Source of the DNA: UBA7455 sp026713185
GTDB lineage: Bacteria > Pseudomonadota > Gammaproteobacteria > Pseudomonadales > Azotimanducaceae
DNA length: 64,000 nt
Assembly: GCA_963665785.1 (NCBI GenBank)
Contig: OY762456.1
Location: 248,001 to 312,000 of the forward strand
Direction of reading: 5' to 3'
Position numbers and translations under genes: made by a program. Shown here piece after piece: positions 62,023 to 64,000 of this stretch (positions are counted from its first letter, which is position 1; every line of letters starts with the position of its first letter). A model generated the notes under the pieces. The model was not told the DNA's origin. It saw only the letters and a program-made list of their open reading frames with translations, and did not search any database.

Positions 62023-63323
62023 GGAACAACCTTTCTGAGGCGAGCCAGATAAAAACCGTCGTGCCCCTGCAGTTGGGGGAACAGTTGTCGACCTGATTTA
62101 AGTGCGTTGCCCCGGACTGTATCGACGGGTAACACAATGACATCCTTCCGGGATTGGACAAATTGATACACCAGCTGTTCATTCTCCTGAGGGAGAACCG
62201 AGCAAGTCGAATAAATGAGCAGTCCTCCAGTCTCCAGATGTTTCCAGGCATGATTGAGCAATTCGGTCTGGATATCGGAAAGCTTATCAATATCGGCGCT
62301 GTTCCGCAGCAATTTAATGTCCGGATGGCGTCTGATTATGCCTGTAGCCGAACAGGGTACATCCAGCAGAATCTTGTTGAAAAGGCCATTCTCATAATCA
62401 AGGAAGTTTCCGGAAACGGAGTCACAGTTCAGACCGAGTCGCTTCAGATTGTCATCCAGGTACCTGATTCTATCCGGGTCGACATCTACTGCCTGTAATC
62501 TGATCTCAGGCTCGATTTCCAGGAGATGGCAGGTCTTGCCTCCGGGAGCCGCACATGCATCCAGCACTTTGTCACCCGGTTCCAGGGATAAAAGGGGAGC
62601 TACCAGTTGAGATGCCTCGTCCTGGACACTGGCAAAACCATCGAAAAAACCCGGCAGACTGTCTACGGATACTGCCGTGTGCAGTTGCAAAGCTGAGGGG
62701 GCGCCGGCAATAGGCGTTGACTTGAGGCCTGATGACATCAACTGTTGTTGGTAACGGGTAATGTCAGTTTTTTGCAAATTGATGCGTAACGTCATTGGCG
62801 CGGGATCATTGTTTGCCACCATAATATTTTCAGCATCTTCAGGCCAGGCACATCGGAGGGACTTTTGCAGCCACTCGGGATGATTCCACCGGGTTTCTGT
62901 GGACTCGTCAGCCCGCTTTTCAAGATCGTTACGCTTGCGGATGAAATTTCTCAATACAGCATTGATGAAACCGCTTGCCCAGGCTTTATTCAGGTGTCTG
63001 GTCGTCTGCACTGTCGCATTGACACTGGTGTGAGCGGGACGCTTCAGGGAGCAGATGCTATAGATACCGCACAGTAAAAGAATTTCCAGGTCTGCCTGTT
63101 TTGAAGGCAGTTTTCTGGTAACAAGACTGTCTCTGTAAAAGGTGAGTCTGTAGTAATCCCGCAGTACGCCATAGCAAATCTGTTTACACAGGGGGGTAGG
63201 GTCGCGTTTCTGCGTATCAAGTGATGCAGCGTGGCGTTGGTCACGAAATATCAGGGGTTTGCCGTGGTGCAACACACCGGTCAGCAGGTTGACTGCAGTT
63301 TCGTACTCGTTGGGTTCAGTCAT
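62019..63323 (-). CDS. rsmB: 16S rRNA m5C967 methyltransferase RsmB
   Basis: 434 residues: an NusB-like N-terminal domain, then the SAM domain with DACAAPGGKTCHLLE, DVPCSATGIIRRHPDIK and the catalytic Cys in YSTCSVLPQENE. Thirteen bases lie between it and fmt. Confidence 0.96.
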   Translation of the reverse strand: MTEPNEYETAVNLLTGVLHHGKPLIFRDQRHAASLDTQKRDPTPLCKQICYGVLRDYYRLTFYRDSLVTRKLPSKQADLEILLLCGIYSICSLKRPAHTSVNATVQTTRHLNKAWASGFINAVLRNFIRKRNDLEKRADESTETRWNHPEWLQKSLRCAWPEDAENIMVANNDPAPMTLRINLQKTDITRYQQQLMSSGLKSTPIAGAPSALQLHTAVSVDSLPGFFDGFASVQDEASQLVAPLLSLEPGDKVLDACAAPGGKTCHLLEIEPEIRLQAVDVDPDRIRYLDDNLKRLGLNCDSVSGNFLDYENGLFNKILLDVPCSATGIIRRHPDIKLLRNSADIDKLSDIQTELLNHAWKHLETGGLLIYSTCSVLPQENEQLVYQFVQSRKDVIVLPVDTVRGNALKSGRQLFPQLQGHDGFYLARLRKVVP

Positions 63324-63335
63324 GGCTGGATTTCA

Positions 63336-64000
63336 TCATGATGAATTGAACCGTTTACCCGGTTTGAATATGTCGCGGCGGGCATTAAGGATATCCTGAC
63401 CAGAGAGGATGCTGCCTTTACCGATGGGTAACTGGATACGGGTCAGCAGGAAGTGGCCGTCAAGGCAAGCCACTTTGATACCACTGGCGTTGACATCAAC
63501 GATTGTGCCGGGTTCATCTCCTGTGATCGGGTCCGAGATTTCCGCCTGCCAGACTTTGATACGGAGACCGTCCAAGTAGGTATAGGCAATCGGATCCGGG
63601 TTAAATGCTCTGACAAACCGGTCCAGTTGCACCTGAGGCGATTCCCAATTGATCAAAGCTTCTGCAATGGAGATTTTTTTGGCGTAAGTGATACCTGTTT
63701 TTGACTGTGGCAGCGGTGTTGCCGTACCTTCCGCCAATTGTTGAATGGTATTCAGAAGGCATTCGGTTCCGGCCATCTGAAGTTTCCCGAACAGTGATTC
63801 CGTGGTTTCCAAAGGACTGACAGGCACTTTGACCTGAGCAAGAATATCCCCGGTATCAAGACCCTCGTCCATCTGCATGATACAAACCCCGGTTTGTAAA
63901 TCACCAGACAGAATAGCTCTTTGCACTGGAGCCGCCCCGCGCCAGCGAGGTAACAGGGAGGTGTGGACATTGATACAACCGAACGTTGGCCAGTTCAACA
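63336..64000 (-). CDS. fmt: Methionyl-tRNA formyltransferase (N-terminus outside window)
   Basis: About 221 residues of the C-terminal two-thirds; the frame is open at the right edge and the Met at 63998 is not the true start. GCINVHTSLLPRWRGAAPVQRAI is the central SLLPRWRGAAP motif with the nearby catalytic region, DEGLDTGDILAQ follows, and the OB-fold C-domain ends GSILSGQDILNARRDIFKPGKRF. Formylates initiator Met-tRNA. Confidence 0.95.
   Translation of the reverse strand, partial: LNWPTFGCINVHTSLLPRWRGAAPVQRAILSGDLQTGVCIMQMDEGLDTGDILAQVKVPVSPLETTESLFGKLQMAGTECLLNTIQQLAEGTATPLPQSKTGITYAKKISIAEALINWESPQVQLDRFVRAFNPDPIAYTYLDGLRIKVWQAEISDPITGDEPGTIVDVNASGIKVACLDGHFLLTRIQLPIGKGSILSGQDILNARRDIFKPGKRFNSS

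Noticed and set aside
1..64000. CRISPR arrays, tRNA or rRNA genes
   Set aside because: No regularly spaced repeats of CRISPR type and no cloverleaf or rRNA-like segment were noticed on reading.

Overview
The window is a chromosomal segment from a gammaproteobacterium that includes the probable replication origin. It carries the classic oriC neighbourhood: parAB-rsmG-mnmG-mnmE-yidC-yidD-rnpA-rpmH on the minus strand, an A+T-rich gap with DnaA-box sequences, then dnaA-dnaN-recF-gyrB on the plus strand. It also has the full F1Fo ATP synthase operon, glmU-glmS, uvrD, glyQS, the fmt-rsmB-trkA-trkH group, ubiA and Gram-negative envelope genes (gmhB, a LpxL-type acyltransferase). I cannot name the genus.

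Layout. 0-4.8 kb: the end of recG, a dicarboxylate/amino-acid:cation symporter with a small rubredoxin, ubiA, and the two membrane subunits of a TRAP transporter. 4.8-14.9 kb: an accessory island with a VapBC toxin-antitoxin pair, a tightly overlapping operon of a small ribbon-helix-helix-like protein plus SspB/SspC/SspD-type genes (DNA phosphorothioation, no sspA nearby), a dead group II intron reverse transcriptase, a two-gene operon encoding a GIY-YIG nuclease fused to a DGQHR (DndB-like) domain with an unknown partner, and an IS3-family transposase remnant. 14.9-28 kb: the TRAP solute-binding lipoprotein (cut off from its permease by the island), uvrD, glmS, a GlmU lacking its acetyltransferase half, and atpCDGAHFEBI; atpB carries a one-base frameshift.

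28-38 kb: a visibly more G+C-rich insertion between atpI and parB, which are normally neighbours. It holds a two-subunit ABC exporter with a carboxylesterase, a second esterase, a kelch protein, a short-chain dehydrogenase and at least three gene fragments or chimeras. A 15/16-bp imperfect direct repeat lies at its two edges. 38-54 kb: the origin region. It is unusual in having two divergent tandem sliding-clamp genes and a 49-bp tandem repeat at the end of recF that multiplies parS (ParB-binding) sites. 54-64 kb: housekeeping genes gmhB, glyS, glyQ, tag, the acyltransferase, trkH, trkA, rsmB and the 3' part of fmt.

The strongest candidate for an undescribed system is the 5.8-14.7 kb island: an SspBCD-type modification cassette whose usual restriction partner (SspE or SspFGH) is not present, with an adjacent GIY-YIG/DGQHR fusion that has the right parts to replace it. 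The tandem clamp genes and the parS-bearing repeat are the best observations outside the island.
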